Both the position numbers and the translations under genes were made by a program. 64,000 nucleotides of DNA from Aldrovandia affinis (lineage: Eukaryota; Chordata; Actinopteri; Notacanthiformes; Halosauridae): positions 1 through 64,000 of the forward strand of contig JAINUG010000177.1 of the NCBI GenBank assembly GCA_029706075.1. Direction: 5' to 3'. Shown piece after piece: positions 9,283-58,900 of the stretch (position 1 is the stretch's first letter; each line of letters opens with the position of its first letter). A model generated the notes under the pieces. That model was not told the DNA's origin. It made no database searches and was given only the letters and a program-made list of their open reading frames with translations.

Positions 9283-9354
9283 TAGCAGAGGATGGTTTCG
9301 ATCCATCGACCTCTGGGTTATGGGCCCAGCACGCTTCCGCTGCGCCACTCTGCT
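9283..9354 (-). tRNA. Initiator tRNA-Met (CAT), copy 21
   Basis: Intact 72-nt copy, the last complete gene of the array. Confidence 0.97.
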
Positions 9355-9510
9355 GTGCTATCCTGATTTTGGTAGTCAAGCTAAAAGCTGAGAACAATAC
9401 AAAAGCATCTTAATTAATACCTAGTCCAAAAATATTGTTTGGTTCAAGGCAATTGACAACAACCGAATTTCGCATTTATAGCAGTTGATAGTGGCAGAAT
9501 CTCGCATATA

Positions 9511-9532
9511 TAGCAGAGAATGGTTTCGATCC
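9511..9532 (-). pseudogene. Terminal initiator tRNA-Met fragment at the array edge
   Basis: The final 22 bases match the tRNA 3' end (TAGCAGAGAATGG and on) and are cut off where an L2-like sequence begins. Confidence 0.75.
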
Positions 9533-9612
9533 CTTGAGGAGGGGGATGACATGGGCCCTTTTGAGGGCAGAGGGGACAGTACCAGAGAAAAGGAGTTGGT
9601 TAATAACTTTCC
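9533..9612 (-). mobile_element. L2 LINE fragment at the array boundary
   Basis: TTGAGGAGGGGGATGACATG, then GGGCAGAGGGGACAG and CCAGAGAAAAGGAG, matches the L2 copy at about 2015-2090 with substitutions. From 9613 to 9917 I see nothing recognisable. Confidence 0.65.
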
Positions 9613-9917
9613 AGCAGTTTGAAGCTATCGTTCAGTCTTGCCTCTGCACCCAAATGCAACCCTCTGAAGCTGGAAAACATTTCTGCCAACAATTGAAGCC
9701 TTCTGGCTTGAGTTGTTCCAAAACAAAAGTGCTTGTTACAACAATATTGTACACATTATTTGAATTGACACAAAGGTGAAATAGTTGTGAGAAGTGACTT
9801 TTTTATTTTACAAAATAGAAAAAAATAAAATAAATTTAAGTACATATTCCACCAAGTTACAATTTCTGCATGACTACCATATAGATCTCTCTCCTGGAAA
9901 AGCAATACATACATACT

Positions 9918-10072
9918 GGTTCTGTGTGGCTCAGTCGGTAGAGCATGGCATTGGCAACGCTTAGGTTGCCGGTTCAATTCCCACTAGGACCAGATACACT
10001 GAAAAATGTATGCATTCACTAGAGGAAGTCACTTTGGATAAAATTGTCTACTGAATGACATATATTATATGT
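9918..10072 (+). mobile_element. tRNA-derived SINE
   Basis: A tRNA-like head with A box (TGTGGCTCAGTCGGTAGAGC) and B box (GGTTCAATTCC), then a tail GTCACTTTGGATAAA and CTACTGAATGAC that resembles a diverged L2-type tail. Between 10073 and 10577 I see only unremarkable intergenic sequence. Confidence 0.75.
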
Positions 10073-10577
10073 TGTCAATGAAAGGGAGGTAAATCTGATA
10101 GCTGTGACCTGCTAAATGGCATATATTACATAAAAATGATATAAGACACAACTGTAATAGGGTGAAGACAACAATAAGGAAAAACTTATAACACAAAAAC
10201 TTGCCATGTTTGGGACTTTGTTGTGTGGCTGTGGGAAGTTGTATCTGAAATCTGTAATTTTACATTAGGTCAGAGGGTGCATAAGTTAATGTCTGTAAGG
10301 ACTGCGAGTCTGCCCATCATTAATGTAATTAATTAAAAAAGTAATTTCTGTGGGGAACCCTGACAGGTGCCAAACACTCAATGCTGTCAAGGTCTATAGT
10401 ATGAATAGCACACCAACCGTTGCCCTGCTCACTTCCTGTGCAATGTTGCTCTAGCTGTCCCACTACCTGAGGGCGTGACGGAGCATTCCTGGCAATGATA
10501 ACGAAGGTATATGTTACGCACCGCCAACTGGTAACTTTGTGGTGACCATACGTACCATCTCGATATAATGTAGGCAT

Positions 10578-10583
10578 TTTATT
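10578..10583 (-). other. Candidate poly(A) signal of STN1
   Basis: TTTATT on the plus strand is AATAAA on the minus strand, about 255 bp past the STN1 stop codon. It would give a short 3' UTR. Confidence 0.5.
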
Positions 10584-10837
10584 GCAACTTCGCCATATAA
10601 AAAAAGTTCCACCGTTGCTAATAAAAAATAAAGTTACATCCAAAATGGAAATAGTGGTGGCATTGTTTGTTTAAAAAAATAAGAATAATTTACACAACAT
10701 TTAGCAATTTAGAAAAACCCTGAACTGAATTTTTTTAAATAAATCTATTAACCAATCAAGCACTATGTACAACTCCACCCAGCTTCCATATACACAAGTG
10801 GCCTTTCCAGAGAGTTGAGTCCGTGGTGACAGCTTTG

Positions 10838-49204
<38,367 letters not shown>

Positions 49205-51570
49205 TCCGCAGAACCCCACAGGCACGCGCGGGAGGTTCTGCACAGTGCTGGCATCGCAGAACCCCTGCCGCCCCCTTTCCTCTTTTCCCACCGACGACAA
49301 TCAGCGCCGCTTGCAGAACTCGCGGAGTCCGTTGACACTCCTTGCAGCTACTGAAACAGGACGGAGTGGTCCAAAGCTACAGACTGTGCTGAACACTGAA
49401 CGGCGTTAATGAAGCCTTTACTCGCTGTTTCCTCGTTCTCTGAAAAGTTTTGCATTTACTTGGGAACAACATTTCCAAGGCAACGGCTTATGAAGGGGTT
49501 CCTCTACTGTCAGTTCTTAGGTGATGCTTGCATATATATGTTCAGATGCAATATATCAGCGCTACCTTCCCTGACATGGCTTCCAAAATAGCCCAGGCGG
49601 TTTACTGTTATGAATATTTTCAAACGCGTTACATGCAAGTACAATATTCAAACCCAGTGCCTGAATAATTTGATTTAGCTGGCTGGCTTTTTTTAATTCA
49701 AGCTAAACAAAGCACAACAGCTGCTCAGATTACCCCCAAAAGTATTTGCACTAAAAGTAGCTGGAAATGTGTACGAACACAATTAAATGCAGTTTAAATA
49801 CATATACTTCGCATATGAGGTGGTGGTTGAATTCAATCAAAATATCTTTAATAACAACGATAGAATGTACTTTTGGTAAACTACAAAGTGCACATTTATA
49901 AGATGAATCTTCAAAGGCATGATATATTTTATATACAGTTAATATTTCCTTGTGGAATAATGGATGAAGCGCTCATGCGACATTGAACAAGTGACAGAAC
50001 AGGGCTGTTGTCTGCATGTATTTAAATACTATTAATGACTTCTCTCTCTGAACAATCTGTGTTGCGTTTGTACATAACGCTGTGGCAGTTCTTTAATCCT
50101 ATTGGTTATGGTTGTTCATTTTTAAGAGTGAAAGTAACATGCCCCGTTTCTTCAGTTTAACTGTGAAACTTGAGTTACTTTAACGTGATCAGTTGAAATG
50201 TATAGTTTCTTCCATATCTTTTAGTTATTAAAATTGAAGGCAAGGAGAGTAAGCACATGCGAGAGACGTGACACCCCACCCCAGTGAGTTTAGGGGTCGT
50301 GAAACCTTTCATCGTTCCTTGTCGCCGTTTTACATCATCCATGAAATTACATTTTCAAACGGTTTTGCATTTCAAAATGGTGGAAAGTTGTGACCTGCTC
50401 AAACAGCATTTGTTTTTATTTCTGGTCCAGTGTTGCATATATGTTTGACACATTTTCCCTAATCCCTGTCCTTCTAAGACATTTCAATACCAAATATACA
50501 GACTGAATCATGGGTGTGAGGGGATTGCATGTCTTTCCATTATTGGTTCTAAATGGAAAAAATGTTTATTATCACTAGTTTTATTTAAAAAATGTATCGA
50601 AAATGCCACTTCGTTCTAGGTTGATACATAACATGGTGTCATTGAAACATTTATTGATTTTTAAAATAAAACACATTTGGGGGGAGGGGGTTCCTTATTC
50701 ACATATCATACACAAATTGGTGATTTCATTCTTTTTCCATTGGGACTTAGGATGGATGTGTCAAGTCAGTTGTCAGTTCCAATTTTCACTCGGATTTTTT
50801 TCATCTCTGAATTCAACGGAAACTGAAATTTACTACAGCGACGTTTCTTTTACAATTCAGTGATGATGTTGTGTCGATCACACAAATGCTCTTTCACTTG
50901 TGTGTTTGTCTCTAATCAACAGTCTAAATAAACAACGAATGGATCAATTTGAATTGACAGGCCTTTCGTCGTTCAGATGAATCCTTTACTTAGCCAGGTA
51001 AGTTGGCTGAGAACATATTATTTTACAACGATGGCCTTGCCATGTGGCCCAGTAAGTGATTAAATAAAAGGTTTTGTTCAACAGTTCCTGGCAGCAGCTG
51101 TACACGCCTGGCGTCTAATTGATCCTTCTCTGTGTAAGCAAAGAAAAAATAACATGTACATAAAGGATTGCTGTGTTGTCACAATATGGGTAGATATTCT
51201 TGGCTGCTGGCTCTTTGCTGGGAATGTTTATACATATGAATATCCAGTATTTTTTTTTTTAACCCATTGCAATGATTGTAGTAAGTACTTGGTATACAAT
51301 AAACATTGCAGGTGGTTGCATTATTATCATGAAAGATTGCCATTTCTACATTATGATAAAACATTTTATTGGGAGCACTATGCTCATCATTCAAATGGTT
51401 TAATTTTATTCCAGTTCTGAAAACTTGCAAGGACATTTTATCTGAATGTTTAAAAATGTACAAATTTTACAATGTAGATCATATGCAATTTACTGTTTGG
51501 GTAATCTATTTTAAAAATGTTTCTCGATTTTCATTAATGCGTAAATAAAACGTTTACTGTAATTTAAACA
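49205..51570 (+). other. slk: SLK 3' untranslated region
   Basis: No coding signal after TGA at 49202-49204. Possible AATAAA signals at 50665, 50927, 51063, 51298 and 51544. The last, in GTAAATAAAACG, would give a 3' UTR of about 2.35 kb. Which are used cannot be read from the sequence. Confidence 0.6.
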
Positions 51571-51699
51571 CTGCTGTTCTGTGTGTCTTTTGAGAATGGC
51601 ATTGACATACACTGTGTATTAATATTCTGTGTTAATAGATCTCATTCATGATGATTGCTATTCAGGTGAGGAGGAATTTTAGTTCTCTCCCCGTAGCTA

Positions 51700-52075
51700 T
51701 TCTACCTTGCTTGATGAAAAAGAGGGGAGAAGGGTGTTGCTGTATATAGTTATTGACAATCAGTCATACAATCTTTCTGAATAGTGAACCAAAGTTTTTT
51801 TAAGGCAAGTTCGGTTAGCAAGACAAGAGGCCACAGGTGAAAATGAGTTAAAGGCAAATTCCCTACAGATATTAGGAAGTTTCATTTTTTCACACAGATT
51901 TGTCAATGCCTGGAACAGCTTGCCAGGTCAGGTAATAGAGGCAGAAACCCTTGGGCTAGATGCAGTTCCAGGCTAGATGCAGTTCCAGATACTCTTTAGA
52001 TTAGGACATGACAAGCCTAGATGGGCTGAACGGCCCGTTCTCATCTTATGTTCTTGTGTTCTAATAACCTGACAC
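51700..52075 (+). mobile_element. LINE 3' end remnant (CR1/Rex-like) between SLK and COL17A1
   Basis: Words GAGTTAAAGGCAAATTC, TGTCAATGCCTGGAACAGC and GGGCTGAACGGCCCGTTCTC match the minus-strand LINE at 60146-61640. GGCTAGATGCAGTTCCA is tandemly repeated inside it. Confidence 0.7.
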
Positions 52076-52141
52076 ACATGACCCCAATCACTCATACTGT
52101 ATTTAAGCACTTCAGTTGCAGCAAATTGAAAAAGGAACAGC

Positions 52142-52220
52142 TTTATTAGGTTCTCTCATTAAAACACACATTACATTTTTTGTTTGTGGGAGAATAGTAT
52201 TATTAGTCTCAAGCTTTATT
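52142..52220 (-). other. Candidate poly(A) signals of COL17A1
   Basis: TTTATT on the plus strand at 52142-52147 and 52215-52220 gives AATAAA on the minus strand, 0.7-0.8 kb past the stop codon. The 3' UTR between (to 52921) shows nothing else. Confidence 0.5.
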
Positions 52221-52921
52221 GCTGTTTATAAAGATCTACAAAAAGTAATTTGTCAAAAACACAAAATGATAACAATTTCTAAAAATAGAAATAGCAAAAA
52301 TATTAAACATTACACCCTCTTTACATCACTATTTTACTAGCTACATACACTATTTTACTAGCTAAAAAAAATCCCATTCTTTAATATTCAAATAGCATGC
52401 AGGAGGACACTTGCATAATGCATAATTCCTTAACACTACTCACTAATTGAATAGTACCAAAAATATACTCAACATTTGACTAGAATGTTTAAACAAAACA
52501 CAACTAATCATACAGTGTCCGGGTTGCAATTGCAGTTTGAATTGAATGCCCGCTTTTTATTTTTACAAGTGATGTTTTAGTCAACATCCTACACTGTAGA
52601 TTACAGTCCAATGATACAGTTCGGTTTACTATCCAGTGACTGTTCTAAAGATTCAGTGCCATACGGGCCATAACTATTAAGTCCCTCAAAACGTAAATGT
52701 TACGTTCCCCATGACTTGACCAAGTAATGCAGAAAATGTTCATAGTAAAGCAGAGCACTGGTTTCACAGGAAAATAATCTATATAACAAACAAAGCAGTA
52801 AAGTTTCCCATAGCCTGCACCGGATATGCGTCTTACTGTGCCCAATGTGCAACGACGAGCTGAAAAGTTCAGGTTTACATGCCACAGCTCCGTAAGCTAA
52901 ACCAGGTACAGTTTTGTGCCT

Positions 52922-52977
52922 TCACCTTAAATACCAATACTCCGTCTCGTCCTCCTTGTTACTAGGAACTCTCCTGG
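52922..52977 (-). CDS. col17a1: COL17A1 last coding exon
   Basis: Entered in phase 1 from the exon at 53992-54039, it encodes [18 protein letters not shown] and stops at TGA. A second frame is also open and reads a basic end, RRTRRSIGI, then TAA at 52929-52927. The second frame resembles the arginine-rich end I recall for mammalian COL17A1, but no visible splice phase leads into it. Confidence 0.7.
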
Positions 52978-55900
52978 CTGGGAAAAAAATAAAATAAAAA
53001 TACAGGTGAGCCAAAAACATGCAAAACACACCAAAGTAGTGTCCCCTTTCAAAATGTACATACACATCAAACTTAGACCAAAGTTACATCAGTCACGTAC
53101 AGGAATCATGAGTTATTTCAGTTGTATGTATATTTTTATAGAGCGCAGGTCAATTTTTATAACCTGCACCTACCACGATAATATCGCACCCGAATCGCCA
53201 CCTGCCATTAGGACAAACTGCATCCGCAACCCAGTCCACCCCACGTGAAACTGATCCGCCATCCAACCCGATAACCGCCTGAAACTGATCCAGTGGTTCT
53301 CAAATCCAACCCATGATTTGTTCAATTCCACCACCCGCACACCTGATTCAACTAATCAATGCTCGTTAATTAGTGCTGAGTTGGGAGTCCCCGAGGAAAG
53401 GTTTGAGAACCACTGGCCTAAGAGAAGCGCTCACATATCTAATACATGAGGTGTGTTGGACATGTAGGCTCACATAATCTTGAAAATAAAATATATTTGT
53501 TTTGGGTCGCATCTCACCCTGGGGATTTACAGAATGTCCAGAAACAAAACACCGTCAATGGTTGTTGCCAATATTGACTGCCTTGCCCATTTTAATTGGC
53601 GTTGCACAGAGAATCAATGCAATTTGCAAATATGTTTTACTGTATATTAAAAAATTGAATTTCTAAACAAATATAAGCACCTTATAAGTACTTAATTTAC
53701 GCATGGTGGCATTTGATGAGCTTTGAGATTCAGTTTGTGGTCTGAATCTCCCAAAACTCTCACCAGTGAAAAATCTGCTTGAGGCAGAGGTTGCCCCTGA
53801 ACACTGATACAGGACCAGCTAACTCTACCCAAATCCTAAGCTGAAACATTAGGAGGGAAAACACAAAACTGACTTCAGACCAGTGCTCACACACAACTAG
53901 CATCTCCACTGAAAAATCCAGTTTCTTTGCACTGAAACATATGATCATGCAACTGTGACCACTGGCAAATAGTGAAAAAAAACTGCAATACCTTTTTCAC
54001 CCTTCTCTCCTTTTTGGCCTCCCGATGGTCCAATTTCACCTGCAGTGAAGCGACAAATCTCTCAGCAAACAAGGCATGTCTATGGGCTGCCAAGCCAGTG
54101 CCCCACATTCACAAATGTCTTCTGTCACTTACACTATTTGGAAACTACAGTACATGGCTTGTCTTCCTCAGCTATATTGTTTTTGCAGAGAAGGTACAAT
54201 ACCTTTTTGTCCGGGGTACCCCATTTCTCCTTTTTGTCCTGGCCGCCCCGGTTGACCAACAATGGTGTCATGTGCTGTAAAAGATACAAAATGTTTTCTC
54301 ACAGGCATTGTGGATGCATAGCTGCTAAACGGACCGTCCCTAAGCATCTGTTTGACTTCTCTTGTCTGCAGTCTAAAAACATAAGAGTATGTTTGTGTGC
54401 CAATTATCTTCAAGAAGCAGTTAGGACGTCTGAACATTAATTACATTACATTACATTATAGTAATTTAGCAGACGCTCTTATCCAGAGTAACTTCCAACA
54501 CAAGAGAATAATCCATGCATCCGCACGATTCTTATGAGCAGCAGTGGCACAGATCTGGCTAACAACACTCAGTAAATGTGCATTCAGTATTTCACTAGAC
54601 TATCCTCGATTAAATGTCGTCCGTAGCCTCACTTCTGAAGTACTCCACAAGGGAAGCGGTCATGTTTCCTGGGGGCCCGGGGGGTCCAGGTGGCCCTGGG
54701 GGCCCTTGGCTCCGGCGGGGATTGGAGCGCTGAGAGCTATCATGGATGACATCCTGCAGCAGGCCCTGGGCTGAGGGGGGGGGGACACAATGGCATGGAA
54801 CTGTATGACTCACTCATACAACACGGAAAGCAACGATGGAGCCAAAAATCTCACACGAAAACATTCACCAAACACAAAGGCCAGTTCATCAGAATGCTGA
54901 CTCATTGATTCATCACTGATTCATCAGTGACTGATGGGGGCACAAATATTACAGTTAAAAAGGCCGCTAACACATCTGAACCATAGCTATCATTTTTGGG
55001 CAGTAACCTTCCACAACCTAATTTTACAGTGAACAGGGATTGTGTAAGACTAATATCCACCACTTTTCTAGGGATTAAATAATGAAAAACCATACAAAGT
55101 ATTTTTCCCAGATGGATTACTAAAATAAATGTAAAAAGCTTACACTAAATTACAAATCATAATTTCTTAGAAAACCATATCTAAGAGGAAGTACTGACTT
55201 TCAGTGCAGTTGTGCTTTAGGGGTAACTGTGGGAAACCAAAAGGTACTTACTCCTGATGTAATCTGTTACTTTAAGAGCCACGTTGGGGTAGTCTAAGGT
55301 TTCAGGCCCACTCCTGTCCGAGTCGCCTCGCTCTCCTTTGTGTCCGCGAGGACCAGGGGGGCCGGGGGGCCCTATGGCCATCTCACGCATGTGGCCACCT
55401 GCAATGTAACGCAACGCAGTGGTCAGTACAACACCAAGCTGGGTCTGCGGAAACACAGATCACACACTGAACGGCATGGATGGAATACTCAATGCTGTAG
55501 TCATCAACATCGCTCGGTTAGATTTTTGTGGAAAATATTTTCAGGATTTGAAATTTAGGACAATCTCATCAACATCGTCCTACCACTTCTGACCAATTTT
55601 GGTTTCCTAGCTGCACAAAACCTTTGTTGCATTATGATATTTCATGCACAATGTTTTCACTTTTCTGAGGCTACACATTTCACACCAGTTCAGAGTCCTA
55701 TGTAGAATGACCAAAATATCACTTTCAAATATTTTTAACATGTCGATTTCAAAGTACATTTAACTATGGACAAATAATGTGTCTGCAGTGCCAACAGACT
55801 GAAATATTGTATCTGGTGTGTTCTGATGTGTGGCTGAGGGTGGGGGGTGGAGGGGGGGCTGCACACACTCACTAGTCAGATACTCCTGTAGCTCTGCACG

Positions 55901-58900
55901 GATATGACTTCGATCCGGGTTGTCTGCATACGACACCAATCCTCTCCCCACCCCAGGGGCCCCCTGTGGGCCAGGGGGACCAGGGGGGCCAGGAGGGCCA
56001 GGGCGGCCACTGAACCCATCTCCTAAGGAAAAGAAGATCCATTCAACTTGGCTTAGCTGGATTACGAAAAAAAAGAAAGCATTCAAATGTGCAGATCTGA
56101 CTAACGCAGAGGAATCAGGTGAATACCTTTATTTCTATTGAGCATTGCATTATCAGTGTGTAGGTAACTTCACCACAGGAGGAGCATGATCACTCAGAAT
56201 GGCTTTGTATTTATTGGTGTTTACCTTGCCCTCTATGGGTTTGAGTGGACCTAAAGAATGGCATGAACCCCACAGCATAACAGAGCTGCCAGAACCCTTA
56301 ATTTACTCAAGTGCTTCCTCTATTATGTCAGTTACCTGTACATTCAATCAGATTGTACCATCACCAAACAAGAACAAAGGGTAGTATTGTTTTTTTATCA
56401 CCACAAAAAAACAATACTATAGTAAAAATAAATTATTACATTAATAGAGAGCAGCATTATCCAGTGGGATAATGTACTCAGTGGTATAATGTAATCCAAT
56501 GGGTTAGTTATTGTCATACACTGTCATTGATACAGTATGCTATCTCTTTATGTTTTTATCTGGAAATGGGACAGTAGTAGACAGGCAGTACTAGGCTGAA
56601 CTCACGTCGTAGGTAGTCCCGAATTTCAGCCAGCCTGTAGCCTCCGCCACTGCCGGTTCCTGGAGGGCCCGCTGGCCCCGGGGGCCCCTGAGCTCCTGGT
56701 GTTCCAGGGGGTCCAGGGGGTCCAGGCAACGTCTGATGTCCTAAGTCTTCAAGGCGCGAAAGCAAAAGCATCATGGAAAAGAAAAAAAAGTTATAATTCA
56801 ATAAAGAAAATGTTGAAGCAAAAGCGATATAATTGTGCCTGGTTGTTAGCGGTTTCCATCCTCTCCACAGAGGAAGATAAATACAACTGTCAATTCTACA
56901 AGACAATGAGAGAACATCATGTTGGACATGCATGGCATGCACATATGGCACAACTTGTACATGTGTGGACAACATTCTTCTCATTCTCAGAAACATTGAT
57001 GGACACACAATAAAATTCATATATGGGTCAGTGGCATGTTTAGGGATAGTTGACAACCACAAGCACCTCTACCTTGTTGTCCTGTTAAGTACATGCAGGG
57101 GTGGTCTTAGTGGTTCTGGGGCCCTAGGAAGCTAGTCACTGAATTGGCCTGTCCATGAGCATCATTTCAATCAACAGCTGGCCGTTGGGGGGTGGGGAGC
57201 ACCGGGAAATTGCTCAGTTTGCACATATAGTAAGATTACCCCTGAGTACATGTACTGTATATGTAGGTCTAATTTCACATTAATTATAAGGACGCCATTA
57301 CTCCAAGAGCCTTAAACTGTCCCTGTGCCTAGCCTGAGCTGCTTGACACTAGACTGTAAATCTTGACTGTGAGTGGATGAGAGAAGAGCCTCGCCATGGC
57401 TCTTACCTTGCAGCAGAGATGAAATGTCCCCATAGGTGCCAGGTAGACCCGGGGGCCCGGGAGGTCCAGGGGGTCCAGGTATGCGATTAAGTCCCTGTTC
57501 TGAGAGCAGTGGACAGTAAGACAACTTACTAAAATCAACCAAATAGCTTGATCAACTGAAAGAGAAAAATAGGAGTATGCTTTTGGTGGGTATGCACAGA
57601 ATGTTCAAATCAGGCATGTGGGAAGACAACTTCAGCAGAAAATGGGAAAAAATAAGCCCCCCTCATTACCCATCACATTCTCATATCTAATTATCATTAA
57701 AACTCTCTAATAGCCCCGTGATTCATCATATCGTTGACAAGGGGATCAGCTCCCTGCAATGGAGGAGGCTTATCCCTAAATACAGTGCTTTTACGGCCAG
57801 GGGCTTTAAAAAATATATATATTTGTTTAGTTTTTTTCCCGTTCCCTTACCATCCATGAGAGTCAGGACACGTCCCGCCACTTCCTGGGGGTTGAAGGGG
57901 GAAAAGTCACGGCCGCTTGGGGGCCCGGCAGGACCAGGAGGACCGGGAGGACCCACCACGTACTGGCGCACCTCGTCCCCTTGACAAATGGCACGGATAA
58001 ATCTCTTAAGAGCATTCACAGGTGGCTTTTATGGTCTAGTCACTGCATGGTATTTACTGTTTGCAGCCAATCTCAACACGTAGACACAATTATCAGGAGA
58101 TGATGTGGAGATGCATCCAGGGGATACATCCCTCATCAACAGGGCAGGTGACAGGGAGGTGAAGTGATGGCAGTGACATGGAGTACTCACTCTGTAGCAG
58201 GGAGATGATGTCATCGACGGATATAGAGCCAGGAGCACCAGGGGGGCCTGGAGGACCAGCGGCGGCACCGGCAACGCCAGCATCTGAAATGCCACCACAC
58301 GCTCAGACGCTGTCAACGTTTATGCCTTACATGCAGCACAGAGTTTACAGTGCCCCCATGGACGCATCCAACAACTACTCCAAAGCAAAGGTTACACTTC
58401 CTAATAATATCTCCCACACACACACACACACATCAGAACAGATACAAAGCTGACAGTAGCTGCAACAGAAGTGTGACTTGTGCCTTAATTTGTAAAGCAA
58501 GTAGACTCACTTTGGATGTAGTCAAGCATACGAGAAGCCAAGTCATCCACAGACGGCCCATCTAAGCCGCCTCCTGGGGATCCAGGTGGGCCAGGTGGAC
58601 CCGGAGGGCCAACCAGGTACGGCCTGACGCTCTCACCTTCATGGAACAAATAACTGGATCACTGCACTGTGCCATTTCAAAGGCTCTGTGATTCATTACA
58701 ACACCTGTGACTCACTGGGCACCAGGCATAGAAAAGTGACTAATACTGACTGAAGAGGCTGATTGAACACCAAATGCCATTTCTTAGCATGCCCCAAAAT
58801 AGACCCTGTGCAATTGAACCTCACACATTTAAATGGAGATGTAAGGAGAGCACAACCTCATGCCACTTACTTTGAATCATGTCTGCAATCTGCTGACGGA

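Larger units (their letters stand above)
1..9532 (-). repeat. Tandem tRNA array: initiator tRNA-Met(CAT) and tRNA-Arg(CCT) genes in higher-order repeats
   Basis: Twenty-one intact 72-nt initiator tRNA-Met genes and seven 73-nt tRNA-Arg(CCT) genes, all transcribed from the minus strand, plus several broken initiator copies. Neighbouring initiator genes are mostly 196 bp apart (variants 186, 191, 194, 201 and 225). tRNA-Arg genes start at 2837, 3506, 4377, 5373, 6434, 7420 and 8259, so the higher-order unit is about 670-1,060 bp: one Arg gene followed by two to five initiator genes. Spacers are recognisable copies of each other. The array enters the window already in progress at base 1, is interrupted by an L2 LINE at 407-2796, and stops inside a tRNA 3' half at 9532. 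Such tandem tRNA clusters are common in fish genomes. Confidence 0.97.

Noticed and set aside
1-9532. CRISPR-like array of regular repeats
   Set aside because: The repeated unit is a folded tRNA with Pol III boxes, spacing is ~196 bp, and the genome is eukaryotic.
54544-58019. Plus-strand frames rich in Gly-Pro over COL17A1 exons
   Set aside because: Antisense of GC-rich collagen codons (GGNCCN reads as Gly/Pro on both strands).
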